Positions 1-8,493 of a stretch of DNA of 64,000 nucleotides are shown one piece after another. The notes under the pieces were generated by a model. The model saw only the letters and a list, made by a program, of their open reading frames with translations. It did not search any database and was not told the DNA's origin. The translations under genes were made by a program, and so were the position numbers. The stretch lies in assembly GCA_945897465.1 (NCBI GenBank), contig CAMDFK010000008.1, positions 51,967-115,966 of the forward strand, read 5' to 3'. Origin of the DNA: Limnohabitans sp. Rim8. GTDB taxonomy: Bacteria; Pseudomonadota; Gammaproteobacteria; Burkholderiales; Burkholderiaceae_C. Position 1 is the first letter of the stretch, and each line of letters opens with the position of its first letter.

Positions 1-221
1 TCAAGGCATTGCTCATGGTCTCATCCACGTCATGGGCTTGAGGGGCATTGAGTTCTCCTGGAATTGGGGCGTGAATGACTGGGTGGGGAACAGGGGCGGC
101 ATGGCGAGGTCACTTGGGTCCGTCATTGCGAGGTACGAAGCAATCCATGGAATGCCGCGTCGCTGCGCTCCTGGCAGTGACAGTGACGTGGTTTTGGCTC
201 TGGTGACCGCGTAAATCATTG
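1..221. other. Window edge, no complete gene
   Basis: No complete gene is visible here. On the minus strand an AGGAGAA motif precedes short start codons near 48 and 16, so the 5' end of a minus-strand gene may be cut by the left edge, but the frames are too short to judge. Most of the rest is an inverted-repeat element (122-182) and plain spacer. Confidence 0.35.
122..182. repeat. Short interspersed inverted-repeat element (copy A)
   Basis: About 60 bp bounded by GTCATTGCGAGG on the left and CCTGGCAGTGAC on the right, an imperfect inverted repeat. It has the same outer sequence and the internal ACGAAGC block seen in the elements at 25677-25784. This is the common bacterial intergenic repeat type that yields peptides such as 'IASYLAMT' when read through. 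It lies outside genes. Confidence 0.6.
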
Positions 222-1472
222 TCATGCGTCGATCACCCCAGAGGCCATGGGCAAAGCCTGCTCGATCAAGCTGGCATGCAAAGCCGCGCCCAAAGGCAAG
301 ATGTCGTCATTGAAGTCGTAGCGGCTGTTGTGCAGTGGGTGCGGGCCGGGGCCGTGTGGCAAGCCCTGGCCAATGCGGATGTACGCCCCGGGCTTGGCCT
401 GGAGCATGAAAGAAAAATCTTCGCCGCCCATGCTGGGCACCATGTCGCGCCAAACCTTGTCTTCACCCACCAAAGCCGCCGCCACATCGCAAGCGAAACG
501 TGCTTCGGGCACGGTGTTCACGGTGGCAGGGTAGACGCGCTCGTAGGTCAATTCGGCCGAAGCACCAAAGCCTTGCGCCACACCGATGCACAAGGCACGC
601 AGGCGGTCTTCGATCTGGTCCTGCACCCGCTCGCTGTAGGTACGTACCGTGCCCACCAAGGTGGCCTCCCCCGGGATCACACTCATGGCCCCAGGGTGGC
701 CCGCTTGCATCGAGCAAATGCTGATGACCGCTTGGTCAAACGCCGACAGGTTGCGCGAGACCACACTTTGCACAGCGGTGATGATGTGAGCAGCCACCAG
801 CACCGGGTCCACACCCTGGTGCGGGCGGGCGCCATGTCCACCCTTGCCGATGACGCGGATCTCGATGCGGTCCACCGCCGCCTGCATGGGGCCGGGAGTG
901 ATGCCGATCACGCCCAAAGGCGTCTCGGGCGAATTGTGTTGGGCATAGACCTGTTCGCACGGGAAGCGCTCAAACAGACCGTCTTGCATCATGGCGCGGG
1001 CACCGGCGTAGCCTTCTTCGCCGGGCTGAAAAATCAGCACGGCGGTGCCATCAAAGCGCCGGGTTTCGGCCAGATAACGCGCTGCCCCCATCAGCATGGC
1101 GGTGTGGCCGTCGTGGCCACAGCCGTGCATCAGGCCAGGCTTGGACGAGCGCCAGGTGCATTCGTTGTGCTCGGTCAAAGGCAAGGCGTCCATGTCGGCC
1201 CGCAGGCCAATCATGCGGCCGGGGTTGCTGGCCGAACGGCCTTGGCCGTGCACCAGCGCCACCACGCCGGTTTTGCCAATGCCGGTGTGGATGCTGTCCA
1301 CGCCACACACCTTGAGCATCTCGGCCACTCGGCCCGAGGTGTAGACCTCTTCAAAGCCCAGCTCGGGGTGGGCGTGCAGGTCACGCCTGAAGGCGGTGAG
1401 CTCAGGGTGGAACTGGGCAATGCGTGCAAACGCCGCGCCACGCCCCAACACCGATTGCAAAGAAGCACCCAC
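222..1472 (-). CDS. M20 family amidohydrolase (hippurate hydrolase-like)
   Basis: Predicted zinc-dependent M20D peptidase/amidohydrolase that hydrolyses N-acyl amino acids or similar amides in the cytoplasm. About 416 residues, near the family's usual 390-400. Visible family blocks are FRRDLHAHPELGFEE near the N-terminus, GLRADMDALPL, MHGCGHDGHTAML, FQPGEEGYAGA and, near the C-terminus, SMGGEDFSFM. The long open frame continues upstream through the permease gene in another frame. I place the start at GTG 1472, just after the permease stop and behind a G-rich stretch; TTG 1478 is an alternative. It directly follows a peptide-type ABC permease, so the pair probably takes up and cleaves an acylated or peptide substrate. 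The exact substrate is unknown. Confidence 0.85.
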   Translation of the reverse strand: MGASLQSVLGRGAAFARIAQFHPELTAFRRDLHAHPELGFEEVYTSGRVAEMLKVCGVDSIHTGIGKTGVVALVHGQGRSASNPGRMIGLRADMDALPLTEHNECTWRSSKPGLMHGCGHDGHTAMLMGAARYLAETRRFDGTAVLIFQPGEEGYAGARAMMQDGLFERFPCEQVYAQHNSPETPLGVIGITPGPMQAAVDRIEIRVIGKGGHGARPHQGVDPVLVAAHIITAVQSVVSRNLSAFDQAVISICSMQAGHPGAMSVIPGEATLVGTVRTYSERVQDQIEDRLRALCIGVAQGFGASAELTYERVYPATVNTVPEARFACDVAAALVGEDKVWRDMVPSMGGEDFSFMLQAKPGAYIRIGQGLPHGPGPHPLHNSRYDFNDDILPLGAALHASLIEQALPMASGVIDA

Positions 1473-1474
1473 GC

Positions 1475-2455
1475 TCAATGCCCCCCGGGTTTGCCCACGC
1501 GCAGGCGCGGGTCCACCACAAAATAGAGCAAATCCACAATCAGGTTGATGACCACAAAAATCAGCGCGATCAAGCACAGGTAAGCGGCCATCACGGGAAT
1601 GTCTGCGAACGTCACGGCCTGGATGAACAACAGGCCCATGCCTGGCCACTGGAACACCGTCTCGGTGATGATGGCAAAAGCAATCAAACCACCCAACTGC
1701 AAGCCGGTGATGGTCATCACCGGCACCAAGGTGTTTTTGAGTGCGTGGCCAAAGTGGATGGCGCGGTTGGACAGGCCGCGAGCCCGGGCGAACTTGATGT
1801 AGTCGGTGCGCAGCACCTCCAGCATCTCGGCACGCACCAAGCGCATGATCAGGGTGAGTTGAAAAATTGCCAGCGTCACAGCGGGCAGCACGATGTGGTG
1901 CCAACCCTTGGCCGTGACCAATCCGCTCGACCACCACCCCATTTGCACCACATCCCCTCGGCCAAAGCTGGGGAACCAGCCCAAGATCACGGCAAAAACC
2001 AAGATCAACAAGATGCCGATCAGGAAGGTGGGCAAGGACACCCCCAGCAAGGACACCGTCATGATGAGCTGGCTGGCCCAGGTGCCCCGACGCAAGGCGG
2101 CGTACACGCCCATGGGAATGCCAATGATCAAGGCCATGCCAGCGGCCACCGTGGCCAACTCCAGCGTGGCGGGCAGGCGCTCGGCGATCAAGCGAGAGAC
2201 CTTGGCACCCTGGCGAAGGCTCAGGCCAAACTCGCCTTGCACCGCATTGACCAAAAAGTGGCCAAACTGCACAAAGAAAGGCTGGTCCAGACCCAGATCA
2301 GCCCGCAGCAGGTCGATCTGCTCTTTGGTGGCGTCTTGACCCAGCAAGAACACCACAGGGTCGCCCACATACTGGAACAACAGGAAGGCAATGAAGGCAA
2401 CCGTGACCATCACGATCACGGCTTGGATCAGCCTCTGCAAGATGAAAGCGAGCAT
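1475..2455 (-). CDS. Peptide/nickel-type ABC transporter permease (DppB family)
   Basis: Inner-membrane permease of 326 residues. The N-terminus MLAFILQRLIQAVIVM and the segment GDPVVFLLGQDATKEQIDLLRADLGLD are typical of DppB/OppB proteins. Several hydrophobic segments follow, with the EAA-type loop around FARARGLSNRAIHFGHALKNTLVP. It starts with ATG overlapping the stop of an upstream remnant (TGATG) and ends overlapping the start region of the M20 gene, so it sits mid-operon. No intact partner permease (DppC), ATPase or binding protein is present here, so the transporter looks incomplete unless parts lie outside the window. Confidence 0.85.
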   Translation of the reverse strand: MLAFILQRLIQAVIVMVTVAFIAFLLFQYVGDPVVFLLGQDATKEQIDLLRADLGLDQPFFVQFGHFLVNAVQGEFGLSLRQGAKVSRLIAERLPATLELATVAAGMALIIGIPMGVYAALRRGTWASQLIMTVSLLGVSLPTFLIGILLILVFAVILGWFPSFGRGDVVQMGWWSSGLVTAKGWHHIVLPAVTLAIFQLTLIMRLVRAEMLEVLRTDYIKFARARGLSNRAIHFGHALKNTLVPVMTITGLQLGGLIAFAIITETVFQWPGMGLLFIQAVTFADIPVMAAYLCLIALIFVVINLIVDLLYFVVDPRLRVGKPGGH

Positions 2456-2544
2456 CAGTTGACCTTGATCAGTGTCCCGTCGAAGCGGATGTCTGGGTAT
2501 TGGGCAGCACGGCGGCGGGGGTCATCATCTTCATCTGCATACCT
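2455..2544 (-). pseudogene. C-terminal tail of a lost operon gene
   Basis: A frame ending in YPDIRFDGTLIKVN stops at TGA 2457-2455, overlapping the ATG of the permease by one base. Such tight coupling is typical of a real operon gene end, yet upstream of about 2545 the frame reads as non-protein-like sequence. I infer that only the last 25-30 codons of an upstream gene, perhaps the substrate-binding protein, survive. The identity is not recognisable from so short a tail. Confidence 0.35.
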
Positions 2545-2757
2545 CGGTGACGATAAAAGGGCAAATGAAGAGTATGCAACATTCAGGCCCGATATCAGGG
2601 CAGGGAATTCCCCCAAATCCACTGTCGCGCACCGGACGGGGGCAATTTTCAACGGTTTGCTTGAACTCACCCGATCTGTGGACCAAGCTGCTTCAGCATA
2701 CGGGGATTTCGCAACAGGTAAGCGTCGAAGTCCACCCCTCAATCAAGGCGGCAAACC

Positions 2758-3255
2758 TCACGGTTTGGACCGATTGACTACGGTATCCCATGCCACCTGC
2801 TGCAAATGCAGTACCACATCGGCGGGCACCTTACCCCTGTACGAATAGGTGTTACCTACCGGGTTTTCACCGTACAAACTCGCGTAAACAACAGCTGCTG
2901 CCAAATAAGTCCCGACCAAAGAGGGGTGACTTCCGTCGTGATCGTCATGCAGACGCAAGTCAGGCTTGCGCTGATAAGACAATTCAAAAGCCAAGCCGAC
3001 TGGGATGACCTTGACACCAACATCACGCCCCACTGTGTCGAACATGTTCACCACTTTGCCGATGTTTTGGCTGGATGCCCGTTTGTGCGGGCTGACGTAG
3101 GCATGCGTCATGTACAAAGCGGTTTTACCACCCCGTGAACGAATGACCTCATCGTAGCGGCGAACGGTTTCGTGAAATTTCTGTTGGCTACTGTCTTTCA
3201 ACGCATCTGCGCTGTTGCCAGCCAACACCAACCATTCAAAAGCTTCTTTGACGCC
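2758..3255 (-). pseudogene. Truncated SGNH/GDSL-type hydrolase (C-terminal part)
   Basis: The frame contains EWLVLAGNSADALKD, GGKTALYMTHAY, VGVKVIPVGLAFELS and DHDGSHPSLVGTYLAAAVVYASLYG, matching the second half of SGNH-type hydrolases where DGSHP carries the catalytic Asp-His. The N-terminal block with the catalytic serine (GxS) is missing. Before about residue GVKEAF the open frame is not family-like, and the Bug gene stop follows at 3342. It is therefore a 5'-truncated gene remnant, presumably not functional. Confidence 0.65.
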
Positions 3256-3341
3256 AATGCACCCCGCACTAAGCCAGAGCACCCTGCGCCAGCCGCTGCG
3301 CAAGATGCCGTGTGCCAAGCAGCACGCGGGCTGCCCATCGT

Positions 3342-4370
3342 TCAAAGTTTGTCGACTTTGATGCCTTGGTCACGGACCACTTTCTTCCAACCCTCCAGAT
3401 CGCTGCGGATGAACTGGTCCATGTGCGCCGCGCCTGCGGGGGCCGCCTCCAAAGCGTCGTTCTTCAAACGGGCCTGCACATCGGGCATCGCCGTCACACG
3501 CTGCAAGGCCTGGTTCAGCCGCTCCACCACCTCGTTGGGGGTGCCTTTGGGGGCGACCAAACCAAAATAGTTCAAGGCGGTCAGACTGGCCAGATTTTGC
3601 TCGGCCAGACCTGGCACCTGAGGAAACAGGGGGTGACGCTGCGCTGTCGTGACCGCGAGCGCCTTGATGCGGCCATCACGCACCAAGGGGGCCAAAGCCG
3701 GAATCGTACCGGTCAGCAGATGGATTTGCCCACCCATCATGTCCACCGTGGCAGGTGCAATGCCCCGATACGGGATGTGCACAATCGAAATGCCTTGCTG
3801 CGCCTTGAGTTGCTCCAGCACCAAATGGTTGATGCCGCCTGCGCCAGCCGACCCGTAATTGAGCTGACCCGGACGTGTTTTGGCATAAGCCACCAATTCG
3901 ACCAAATTGTTCACCGGCAAGTCTTTGTTGCAAGCCCACATCAAGGGGCCCTGCGCCACCATGCTGATGTTGGTGAAACTGCTCAAAGGGTCATAGCCCG
4001 CGGTGGGCAGCACGGCAGGCACCGTGGTGTAGGGCGCTGCGGCCAACAACAAGGTGTATCCATCGGCCGGGCTTTGGGCCACAAACTGTGCACCAATCGC
4101 CCCCGAAGCACCGGTCTTGTTCTCAACCACCGCAGACACATTGAGCAGCTCCCCCAACTTTTGGGCCAGCAAACGCCCCATGGCGTCTGTCCCCGCGCCG
4201 GGTGCAAAAGGCACAATGATCTTGATCGCCTTGTCGGGGTAGCCAGCAGCGCGTGCGCCCGTGGCCAACAGCAATCCCCCAGCAGCCACTGAAGCCAACA
4301 CTTGGCGGCGAGACAACTGCAAATTCGATGTGGAGGCGTGGGGGCTGGAAATGTCTGTGAATGGGGTCAT
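3342..4370 (-). CDS. Bug-family (tripartite tricarboxylate transporter) substrate-binding protein
   Basis: Periplasmic solute receptor, 342 residues. It has an N-terminal SRRQVLASVAAGG segment resembling a Tat/Sec signal ending near ARAAGYP, followed by the family start YPDKAIKIIVPFAPGAGTD. Other family blocks are VENKTGASGAIGAQFVAQSPADGYTLL, LNYGSAGAGG and the HIPYRG loop. Such proteins bind small carboxylates or other ligands, and many Burkholderiales encode them far from any TctAB membrane genes, as here. GAGGATCACC just upstream of ATG 4370 serves as ribosome-binding site. Ligand unknown. Confidence 0.92.
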   Translation of the reverse strand: MTPFTDISSPHASTSNLQLSRRQVLASVAAGGLLLATGARAAGYPDKAIKIIVPFAPGAGTDAMGRLLAQKLGELLNVSAVVENKTGASGAIGAQFVAQSPADGYTLLLAAAPYTTVPAVLPTAGYDPLSSFTNISMVAQGPLMWACNKDLPVNNLVELVAYAKTRPGQLNYGSAGAGGINHLVLEQLKAQQGISIVHIPYRGIAPATVDMMGGQIHLLTGTIPALAPLVRDGRIKALAVTTAQRHPLFPQVPGLAEQNLASLTALNYFGLVAPKGTPNEVVERLNQALQRVTAMPDVQARLKNDALEAAPAGAAHMDQFIRSDLEGWKKVVRDQGIKVDKL

Positions 4371-4512
4371 GGTGATCCTCGGCTAAAAACGCTATGGTCG
4401 TGGATGCATGTTTCAAGACTGTGACGATGCAGAAAATTCACGTCATTTTTCGGCCCATGGCTCAACTAACGGGCTATCGGCTTATGGCGCAACAACTCAG
4501 GCCTCCCATGAA

Positions 4513-4542
4513 AAAACCCACCGTGTTGCCACGGTGGGTTTT
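4513..4542 (-). terminator. Rho-independent terminator of porin 1
   Basis: AAAACCCACCGTG (4513-4525) pairs perfectly with CACGGTGGGTTTT (4530-4542) around a 4-base loop. On the minus strand it lies about 40 bases after the porin stop and ends in a T-run. The symmetrical A/T tracts would let it work in both directions. Confidence 0.85.
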
Positions 4543-4582
4543 GGGTTTTCTGGATCTCAAGCTGGGTTAACCCAGCCAGGGA

Positions 4583-5845
4583 TTAGAAACGGTGGCGCAT
4601 ACCTAAGGCGATGCTGGTGCTGTCAACACCGGCAGCACGCGTCACGCCACCAAGATAGCCCGCACCACCAAGTGCGACTTGGCTGTTGGACGAGTTGGCC
4701 GCTTTGGCCATCACAAAATTCAAGTCAGTGCGCTTGGAGAGAGAATGCTTCAAAGCAAAACCGTAGGAGCTCACATCCGCATTAGACATCCGACGATCAT
4801 CTAACTTGGTAAAAGCCACAGTCGCAGTGTTATTCCCAAATACATGGCTGTATCCGATGTTGACAAGGCGAGCATCTTGCTTGAAAGCATTGACGTAAGC
4901 AGACTGAACCGCACCAGCCGTAGCCGAATTCAAACTCCCAAAAGCAGGCGTTTGCAACAAAGAAGAAATGGTGGACAGGCCCACTGGATTGTCATCCTTG
5001 ATCGAGCTCATCATCATGCTGACGGTGCCCTTACCCAGGTTGGCTGTTGCGCCAATGACAGCATTGGTCAATGACTTTTGACCCAGCTCATTGTTTTTGG
5101 TGTTGTAACCAACGCCAAAAGAGTAAGCCGTTGATTTGTAATTCAACATAGCACCCATCAACCGACCAGCACTGCTAGAACCCGCAGTTTCACCCGCAGC
5201 GTACATCACCGAGCCGCTCAATCCAGCCATTTGAATGCGGTATTGCAGCGCATTGTTGGCACGAATGTCAACAGCAGAAGGAATGCTGGCCACTTGTCCA
5301 GCACTCAATGCCGATTCGGTCTTCATGGCATCAAAACCGCCAAAAATTTCGTAGGCCGGTGTGTACTGTTTACCCGCGATCACCGCGCCGACCGGTGTCA
5401 CCAAGCCAACAAAAGCTTGTCGGTCAAATGCATTGTTGGACAAGTTAACGCCCAATGTGCTGCCGAACTGATTGCCCAAACCGGCAACCACAGGTGCCAG
5501 GGCACTGGGCAAGCCAAGGGATGCAGGACTGTTGAGGCGTTGTGGCAATTGCCCCCCACTGACAGGACGATTGGATTCCCCACCGGTGTCGAGTTCTACG
5601 CGGGACTCCATGGTGAAGAGAGCGCGGTAGCCACCCCCCAAATCTTCTTGACCTTTGAGTCCCCAGCGCGATCCTTCCATGATGCCGCTGACAAGCTGAT
5701 TGCGGCTTCCGCCCTCAATACCCGAGACCCGCGTGATGCCCGCATCAACGATGCCGTAAATTTGTACGCTACTTTGTGCTTGTGCAGAAAAAGCAGCAGC
5801 GACGGCCATCATGCCGACATAAAGTGGTGTAACTGTTTTTTTCAT
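4583..5845 (-). CDS. Gram-negative porin 1
   Basis: Outer-membrane general diffusion porin of the Burkholderiales trimeric type, 420 residues from the chosen start. It begins MKKTVTPLYVGMMAVAAAFSAQA, a clear Sec signal peptide, then SSVQIYGIVDAGITR, the usual first strand. It contains GSRWGLKGQEDLGGGYRALFTMES and ends GMRHRF with the C-terminal Phe needed for outer-membrane assembly. AGAAGAGA sits just before ATG 5845; a start nine codons upstream would lack a ribosome-binding site. It is longer than porin 2, mainly because of an insertion around VSGGQLPQRLNSP in an external loop. Expressed as a single gene with its own terminator. Confidence 0.93.
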   Translation of the reverse strand: MKKTVTPLYVGMMAVAAAFSAQAQSSVQIYGIVDAGITRVSGIEGGSRNQLVSGIMEGSRWGLKGQEDLGGGYRALFTMESRVELDTGGESNRPVSGGQLPQRLNSPASLGLPSALAPVVAGLGNQFGSTLGVNLSNNAFDRQAFVGLVTPVGAVIAGKQYTPAYEIFGGFDAMKTESALSAGQVASIPSAVDIRANNALQYRIQMAGLSGSVMYAAGETAGSSSAGRLMGAMLNYKSTAYSFGVGYNTKNNELGQKSLTNAVIGATANLGKGTVSMMMSSIKDDNPVGLSTISSLLQTPAFGSLNSATAGAVQSAYVNAFKQDARLVNIGYSHVFGNNTATVAFTKLDDRRMSNADVSSYGFALKHSLSKRTDLNFVMAKAANSSNSQVALGGAGYLGGVTRAAGVDSTSIALGMRHRF

Positions 5846-5877
5846 GTTGTCTCTTCTTTGTGTGTGATTCAATCAAA

Positions 5878-5911
5878 AAAAGGCCCACATCGTGATCGAA
5901 GTGGGCCTTTT
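5878..5911 (-). terminator. Rho-independent terminator of porin 2
   Basis: AAAAGGCCCAC (5878-5888) and GTGGGCCTTTT (5901-5911) form a strong stem about 40 bases after the stop of the downstream-reading porin at 5949. Flanking A and T tracts make it bidirectional in form. Confidence 0.85.
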
Positions 5912-5948
5912 GTCACGTAGCGACCAGGGGTCGCAACGAAGTCACGAT

Positions 5949-6914
5949 TTAGAAGTCGTGACGAACGCCGACGGCGGTCAGCTTAGTGCCTTTGATGTTC
6001 ACACCAGCGGTGTTTTCGTTCTTCTCGTTCTTGTAACCAGCGTACAAGCTTGTGCGCTTAGACAAGGAGTAACGAACGCCAGCACCGAAGCCAGAGTACT
6101 CAGAAACTGCTGCGCCGGCGGCAGTTTCTGTTTCACCAGAGCCGTAGCCCAAGGAGAAGCTCAATGCGCCCATAGGAATGGTCACGCCCAGGTTGATACC
6201 GTTGCTTTTGTTGCCAGCATTGACCAACTCCAATGTGCTGTAGCCAGCGGAGACAGCAGCCACGCCCAGGTTGTAAGCAGCGGAGACAATCATGTTGTCA
6301 CCTTTGGCGTCGGTTTGAGTGGAAACAGCAGCAGACAGAGGACCGGCTGCGTACATCAAAGCCAAGCCGTTGACATCTTTTGCGCCGGCAGTTTTGTCTT
6401 CCTTCAAACCGGAAGAAACGATGGCAGAGAAGCCGGACATGGTGGGCGACACGTACTTGATCTGGTTAGCACCACGAACTTCGTAGGCCGGTGTGCCAGT
6501 GGGTGTGAAACCAGTATCGAACACTGAGTTGCTTGTGGAGACGGCTTTGGCCGAATCAAAAGCAGTGTAGGTACGGCCCAGGTGAACAGTACCGAAACCA
6601 CCAGTCAAGCCGACGAAGGCGTTGCCAAGGAAGGCACCGCTGTCAGTACCAGTGTCAATATTGAAGCGGTTTTCCAACGAGAAAACTGCAGCCAAGCCAC
6701 CGCCCAGGTCTTCTTTACCAGTCATGCCCCAACGGCTGCCGGTGAAGTTACCGTTCATCAATTCGGTGCCTTTGTTGGTGGTCACACCGTTTGTTGTGGT
6801 GTCATTGGTGCCGATAGAAGCATCAATACGACCATACAAAGTCACGGTGGATTGTGCGAAAGCGGTGCCCGAAACGGCTGCCAATGTAGCCAGAGCAATC
6901 AGGGATTTTTTCAT
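5949..6914 (-). CDS. Gram-negative porin 2
   Basis: Outer-membrane porin of 321 residues. Signal peptide MKKSLIALATLAAVSGTAFA, then QSTVTLYGRIDASIG. The block GSRWGMTGKEDLGGGLAAVFSLENRF is the porin signature, and the protein ends AVGVRHDF with terminal Phe. The start at 6914 is set by GGAGA eight bases upstream; a start five codons earlier would place the ATG inside that site. It is paralogous to porin 1 and transcribed in the same direction, but each gene has its own terminator, so they are separately expressed. Confidence 0.94.
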   Translation of the reverse strand: MKKSLIALATLAAVSGTAFAQSTVTLYGRIDASIGTNDTTTNGVTTNKGTELMNGNFTGSRWGMTGKEDLGGGLAAVFSLENRFNIDTGTDSGAFLGNAFVGLTGGFGTVHLGRTYTAFDSAKAVSTSNSVFDTGFTPTGTPAYEVRGANQIKYVSPTMSGFSAIVSSGLKEDKTAGAKDVNGLALMYAAGPLSAAVSTQTDAKGDNMIVSAAYNLGVAAVSAGYSTLELVNAGNKSNGINLGVTIPMGALSFSLGYGSGETETAAGAAVSEYSGFGAGVRYSLSKRTSLYAGYKNEKNENTAGVNIKGTKLTAVGVRHDF

Positions 6915-7257
6915 TGCAAATTTCTCCAAGGTTAAACAAGGGCCCGAATCAGAGGGGTGATCAACACCCTTCGCGACACTGAGCCAACCTCCAAATCAGG
7001 AAGTTAGGTGTATTCCACCAGACGACCGTGACTTCGCCAAGACATTCGAGCAAGAAAGGCTTTTTTCGTTGCATGTTTGCAACAACCGCCCGTCCTTTTG
7101 CACAACCCTTGCAAGCCAAGGGACTTCTTGAATGAAATCAATCACTTCGGCTTGATTTTAAGAAAATTTAATAACACTACAAAGGCCTTCAATGCCCCCG
7201 CCACGGGTAAGCCCTGTGTGACCAGCGGGACATGGCAAGGTTGTTTAGACTGCGCAC
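6915..7257. other. Divergent spacer between porin 2 and coq7
   Basis: About 340 bases without a gene. It holds the porin 2 ribosome-binding site and its leader, including a small stem GGGTG/CACCC (6955-6969) that may structure the porin mRNA. An A+T-rich stretch near 7155-7180 is a plausible promoter region for coq7. No clear operator or RNA gene was recognised. Confidence 0.5.
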
Positions 7258-7881
7258 ATGATGAACGGTTTGATTTTGGCGGCCGACAGTGCTTTGCGCA
7301 CTTTGTGGTCCGAGCCCCGTGCCAGTCGGCCCAACCCGGCTACCTTGGTGAGTGAATTGCAGCTGAGCGACACCGAGCGACGACAAGCGGGAGCGCTGAT
7401 GCGCATCAACCATGTGGGTGAGGTGTGTGCGCAGGCGCTCTACACGGGGCAAGCCTTGGCTTGCAAAAGTCCGGCCCTGCGTGCCCAGTTGGCAGAAGCC
7501 AGCCGCGAAGAAACCGACCACTTGGCCTGGACCCAGCAACGCCTGAACGATCTGAAGGACCGCCCCTCCCTGCTCAACCCCCTTTGGTATGCCGGAGCCT
7601 TTGCCATCGGTTTTGCGGCAGGCAAGTTGGGCGGCGACCAAGTCAGCCTGGGTTTTGTGGTTGAGACCGAGCGCCAAGTCGAAGCCCACTTGCAAAGCCA
7701 TATGGATCTGTTGCCTGCAGCCGACACCGCATCGCGTGCCATCGTCTCGCAAATGAAAGCCGACGAAATGGCCCATGCCCAAATGGCCATGAAAGCCGGT
7801 GCCGTGGAACTGCCTGCCCCGGTCAAGTCGGTCATGAAATTGGCCGCCAAGGTCATGACCACGGTGGCGCATCGGGTCTGA
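7258..7881 (+). CDS. coq7: 2-polyprenyl-3-methyl-6-methoxy-1,4-benzoquinone monooxygenase (Coq7/UbiF-type)
   Basis: Di-iron hydroxylase that adds the last ring hydroxyl during ubiquinone synthesis, bound to the inner membrane face. 207 residues. The carboxylate-bridged iron ligands are visible in [34 protein letters not shown] and [11 protein letters not shown]. Betaproteobacteria use this Coq7 type in place of the flavin enzyme UbiF. It is transcribed alone, facing a minus-strand gene pair. The tandem ATG at 7258/7261 makes the start uncertain by one codon. Confidence 0.93.
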   Translation: MMNGLILAADSALRTLWSEPRASRPNPATLVSELQLSDTERRQAGALMRINHVGEVCAQALYTGQALACKSPALRAQLAEASREETDHLAWTQQRLNDLKDRPSLLNPLWYAGAFAIGFAAGKLGGDQVSLGFVVETERQVEAHLQSHMDLLPAADTASRAIVSQMKADEMAHAQMAMKAGAVELPAPVKSVMKLAAKVMTTVAHRV

Positions 7882-7897
7882 TTGACTGGGTTGACGT

Positions 7898-8134
7898 TCA
7901 GGTCAACAAGTTTTCCGTCCGGAATTTGAATCGTTCGACGGTTTTTGCGAGCATGCCAACCTGTGCATGCGCGGCATACAGGGCCATATGCAAGGTTTCA
8001 GCGCGGTCCAAATACTCATGCACCATCAAATTGCGCAGCTTTCGAACGGCCAGCCAATCGTCGGCACCATCGATCAGCCCCAAGCGCTCAGCACGGTCCA
8101 AATTTTCAAGAACAGCGCCCACACTCTCTTCCAT
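7898..8134 (-). CDS. HEPN-domain protein, unusually short (possible truncated antitoxin/toxin partner)
   Basis: 78 residues. The core WLAVRKLRNLMVHEYLDRAETL carries the R-x4-H motif of HEPN proteins (RNLMVH). It lies 36 bases after a MNT nucleotidyltransferase gene, the usual MNT-HEPN arrangement. Normal HEPN partners have about 130-150 residues. Here an in-frame stop lies 18 bases upstream of the only ATG, and an MTTEPQS-like start occurs in a different frame at 8156. I therefore suspect an internal deletion or frameshift that removed the N-terminal helices. It may be a non-functional remnant. Confidence 0.6.
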   Translation of the reverse strand: MEESVGAVLENLDRAERLGLIDGADDWLAVRKLRNLMVHEYLDRAETLHMALYAAHAQVGMLAKTVERFKFRTENLLT

Positions 8135-8170
8135 GGCTTTGAGGTTCTGTGGTCATGTCAACAATACCCC

Positions 8171-8455
8171 TTATGAAAGCGCCACCAGATCGACGGGTAA
8201 AGTGGGGTGTGAGGCATCCAGCACGCGCACATCCACTTTGCGTCCATCCAATTTTCTTTGCAATTGGGCTGACAGCAATGAGGCTTCCCAAAGAGGGTTA
8301 TCAACCCCTTCAAGGAGGCGTATGTGAAGGTCAATGTCCCCGCCTTTGACTGTGTCGTCCAAACGCGAACCAAACAAACGCACCTGCGCACGATCACCAA
8401 ACCGCTGCAAAACAGCTTGATGGATGATGGCTTGTGATTGGGCAGAAAGTCTCAT
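8171..8455 (-). CDS. MNT-type nucleotidyltransferase domain protein
   Basis: Small (94 residues) minimal nucleotidyltransferase. The signature GSRLDDTVKGGDIDLHI supplies the GS and D-x-D catalytic residues, and a further Asp appears in KVDVRVLD. Such MntA-like proteins work with an adjacent HEPN partner; in characterised pairs the MNT protein modifies (AMPylates) the HEPN ribonuclease and neutralises it. The start is taken as ATG 8455 (MRLSAQSQ); an upstream TTG at 8482 is less likely. The partner gene follows directly on the same strand but looks truncated. Confidence 0.8.
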   Translation of the reverse strand: MRLSAQSQAIIHQAVLQRFGDRAQVRLFGSRLDDTVKGGDIDLHIRLLEGVDNPLWEASLLSAQLQRKLDGRKVDVRVLDASHPTLPVDLVALS

Positions 8456-8493
8456 GGCGTTCAAAATGAGGATAGGCTCCAAGCGTAACGGAT

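Noticed and set aside
219-1526. Long plus-strand open frames opposite the M20 gene
   Set aside because: Their translation is His/Gln/Arg-rich without motifs; they are shadows of the clear minus-strand M20 gene in G+C-rich DNA.
6930-7257. Small ORF at 7077-7355 (+)
   Set aside because: It runs into coq7 in another frame, has no ribosome-binding site and no protein-like pattern.
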